A DNA stretch of 7,540 bases. It comes from Synergistaceae bacterium (GTDB lineage Bacteria > Synergistota > Synergistia > Synergistales > Aminobacteriaceae). The stretch spans positions 15,194 to 22,733 of the forward strand of contig WRNQ01000009.1 of the NCBI GenBank assembly GCA_009776565.1. Direction: 5' to 3'. Positions within the stretch are counted from its first letter, which is position 1. The number at the start of each line of letters is the position of its first letter. Shown here piece by piece: positions 6,333 through 7,540 of this stretch. The position numbers and the translations under genes were made by a program. The notes under the pieces are model-generated. The model ran no database searches and was not told where the DNA came from. It worked only from the letters and a program-made list of their open reading frames with translations.

Positions 6333-6373
6333 ACTTAATTATGGTGTTATTATCAACTGGATCAGTTTTACGC

Positions 6374-7513
6374 TTATTTCTTTGTAAAGAACGCGCTTAT
6401 TGTTTCAACAACAAATTCCTGCTCTTTTTCAGTCAATCCCGGGAATATTGGCAACGCCAGAACGGTTTTTGTCAGTTGCTCGCTCTTTGGCAAGTCTCCT
6501 GTTTTTCCGCCAAGGAACTCAAAACATTTTTGCAGGTGCAAGGAAAGCGGATAGTAAATTTTAGTCCCTATTCCATGCTCGTTCAGAAATCTATAGAGTT
6601 CATCGCGCACTCCTTCGGGGCCGCCTATCCTTATAACGTATTGATGGAATATATGATAGTTGCCCGGAGATTCAGGTGGGATAGATACCCTTTCAAGTAA
6701 ATCAAAGCTTTTAAAAAGCTCACTGTATTTGCCCGCTAACTCGCGCCTTTGCTTGTTCCAGTCTTCAAATTTTTTGAACTTTATACGCAAAATCGCAGCT
6801 TGTAACGTATCAAGCCGGCTGTTTAATCCAATTTCTTCATGGAAATATTGTTTTTTAGCCCCATGAACGCGCAATTTTCTCAATCGTTCTCCCAATTCCG
6901 GTTTTCTCGTGAACATCATTCCGCCGTCACCGGCGGCGCCAAGGTTTTTTGTCGGAAAGAAAGAAAATATGCCGATATCCCCAACTGTTCCGGCGAAGTT
7001 CTTTTTCCCATTAAGCAGCCTGTAGCTGCCGAGCGATTGAGCGGTGTCTTCAACGACTTTTATCCCGCGCGCGTTCAATTCGGGCATAATTGTTTCAAGA
7101 GGCGCCATTTGACCGAACATATGCACCGGCAAAAAAACCTTTGTGCGCGGAGTAATTTTTTTCGAGACTTCATCCATATCAATGTTATATGTGTCAGTTA
7201 CAACATCCGCGAAAACCGGAGTTGCTCCCCTCCTCGTTATACAACTTACCGTCGCAAAAAAGCTGAAAGGCGTTGTTATAACTTCATCACCCGGTTGAAC
7301 ATCAAGGGCCATGAGAGCAAGTACAAGGGCATCGGATCCGGATGCGCAGCCTATCGCATATCCACCGCCCAAATAAGACTCTATTTCATGCTCGAATTCG
7401 TTAACCTCACTCCCAAGGATAAATTCTTGAGAGTCCATTACTTCAGCAATTTTTGTCAATGTTTCTTCTTTTATCTCTTCCCAGCTTCTTTTTAAATCTA
7501 ATATTGGTAACAT
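6374..7513 (-). CDS. wbpE: DegT/DnrJ/EryC1 PLP-dependent aminotransferase, WbpE-like
   Basis: The 379-residue protein is a sugar-nucleotide aminotransferase of the DegT/DnrJ/EryC1 (AHBA synthase) family. It shows GCASGSDAL (55-63), the phosphate-binding region; TPFSFFAT (81-88); VHMFGQMA (130-137); VVEDTAQSLG (153-162) with Asp156 facing the PLP ring nitrogen; and FSFFPTKNLGAAGDGG (183-198) with Lys189 the Schiff-base lysine. In the pathway, WbpE transfers the amino group of L-glutamate to C3 of the keto sugar made by WbpB, giving UDP-GlcNAc(3NH2)A and 2-oxoglutarate. The start at 7513 has AAGGAG 8 nt upstream. It is the first of a close wbpE-wbpD-wbpA series; whether it leads the operon cannot be seen because only 27 nt remain upstream. 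Other 3- or 4-aminotransferases of this family are possible, but the complete set of neighbours favours WbpE. Confidence 0.9.
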   Translation of the reverse strand: MLPILDLKRSWEEIKEETLTKIAEVMDSQEFILGSEVNEFEHEIESYLGGGYAIGCASGSDALVLALMALDVQPGDEVITTPFSFFATVSCITRRGATPVFADVVTDTYNIDMDEVSKKITPRTKVFLPVHMFGQMAPLETIMPELNARGIKVVEDTAQSLGSYRLLNGKKNFAGTVGDIGIFSFFPTKNLGAAGDGGMMFTRKPELGERLRKLRVHGAKKQYFHEEIGLNSRLDTLQAAILRIKFKKFEDWNKQRRELAGKYSELFKSFDLLERVSIPPESPGNYHIFHQYVIRIGGPEGVRDELYRFLNEHGIGTKIYYPLSLHLQKCFEFLGGKTGDLPKSEQLTKTVLALPIFPGLTEKEQEFVVETISAFFTKK

Positions 7514-7521
7514 AGAGTGTT

Positions 7522-7527
7522 CTCCTT
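7522..7527 (-). promoter_or_regulatory. Ribosome binding site of wbpE
   Basis: The minus strand reads AAGGAG, 8 nt before the ATG at 7513; this is a standard strong site and fixes the start. The promoter, if there is one directly upstream, lies beyond the window. Confidence 0.8.
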
Positions 7528-7540
7528 ATCTTACTCGAAT

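Noticed and set aside
6349..6354. GATAAT on the minus strand as a separate -10 promoter for wbpD
   Set aside because: No -35 box or TGn extension lies at the right distance, and the 60-nt gap is compatible with co-transcription from wbpE.
6355..6367. Hairpin AACTG-gat-CAGTT between wbpE and wbpD as a terminator
   Set aside because: The stem is 5 bp and on the minus strand is followed by GATAATAA rather than a T-run, so it is not a convincing intrinsic terminator or attenuator.
6839..7495. Plus-strand frame of 218 codons opposite the aminotransferase
   Set aside because: It is antisense to a gene with a full set of DegT-family motifs, and its translation shows no domain or plausible composition.

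Overview
The window looks like bacterial chromosome, tightly packed, of moderate-to-low GC, with AGGAG-type ribosome binding sites. The gene content (surface-sugar nucleotide synthesis, a multi-subunit FAD/Fe-S dehydrogenase, a DUF4143 ATPase) suggests an anaerobe or facultative anaerobe, for example a Gram-negative-type lineage such as Synergistota or Spirochaetota, or a Clostridia-like Firmicute. No rRNA or marker gene is present, so the taxon is a guess.

Layout. Six of the seven genes are on the minus strand and read right to left: a DegT-family PLP aminotransferase (WbpE-like, 6374-7513), a left-handed beta-helix acetyltransferase (WbpD-like, 5549-6313), a UDP-GlcNAc-type 6-dehydrogenase (WbpA-like, 4226-5536), a Gfo/Idh/MocA sugar-nucleotide 3-dehydrogenase (WbpB/WlbA-like, 1796-2794), a DAO-fold FAD dehydrogenase with a C-terminal BFD-type [2Fe-2S] domain (328-1809), and the N-terminal 108 residues of a second FAD/NAD(P) oxidoreductase that leaves the window at its left edge (1-326). 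A DUF4143 AAA ATPase gene (2968-4221) with its own promoter sits on the plus strand between wbpA and wbpB and splits the series.

How the genes fit together. WbpA, WbpB, WbpE and WbpD are the four steps that convert UDP-GlcNAc to UDP-2,3-diacetamido-2,3-dideoxy-glucuronic acid, a precursor for O-antigen, capsule or glycoprotein glycans. In characterised WbpB/WbpE pairs, the aminotransferase releases 2-oxoglutarate from glutamate, and WbpB can reduce 2-oxoglutarate to 2-hydroxyglutarate to regenerate its bound NAD+. The gene overlapping the end of wbpB has hallmarks of L-2-hydroxyglutarate oxidase (LhgO/L2HGDH) in its DAO domain, although its overall architecture is GlpA-like. The most interesting hypothesis here is that the last two genes form a dehydrogenase that re-oxidises the 2-hydroxyglutarate by-product and so closes the cycle inside one operon. 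This is inference.

Regulation. The 173-nt region between wbpB and the ATPase gene (2795-2967) holds a plausible promoter in each direction and a 7-bp inverted repeat. The wbpE-D-A genes and wbpB-dehydrogenase genes are therefore probably two transcription units. No RNA genes, CRISPR arrays, insertion sequences or clear rho-independent terminators were seen, and no stretch over 300 bases lacks a gene.
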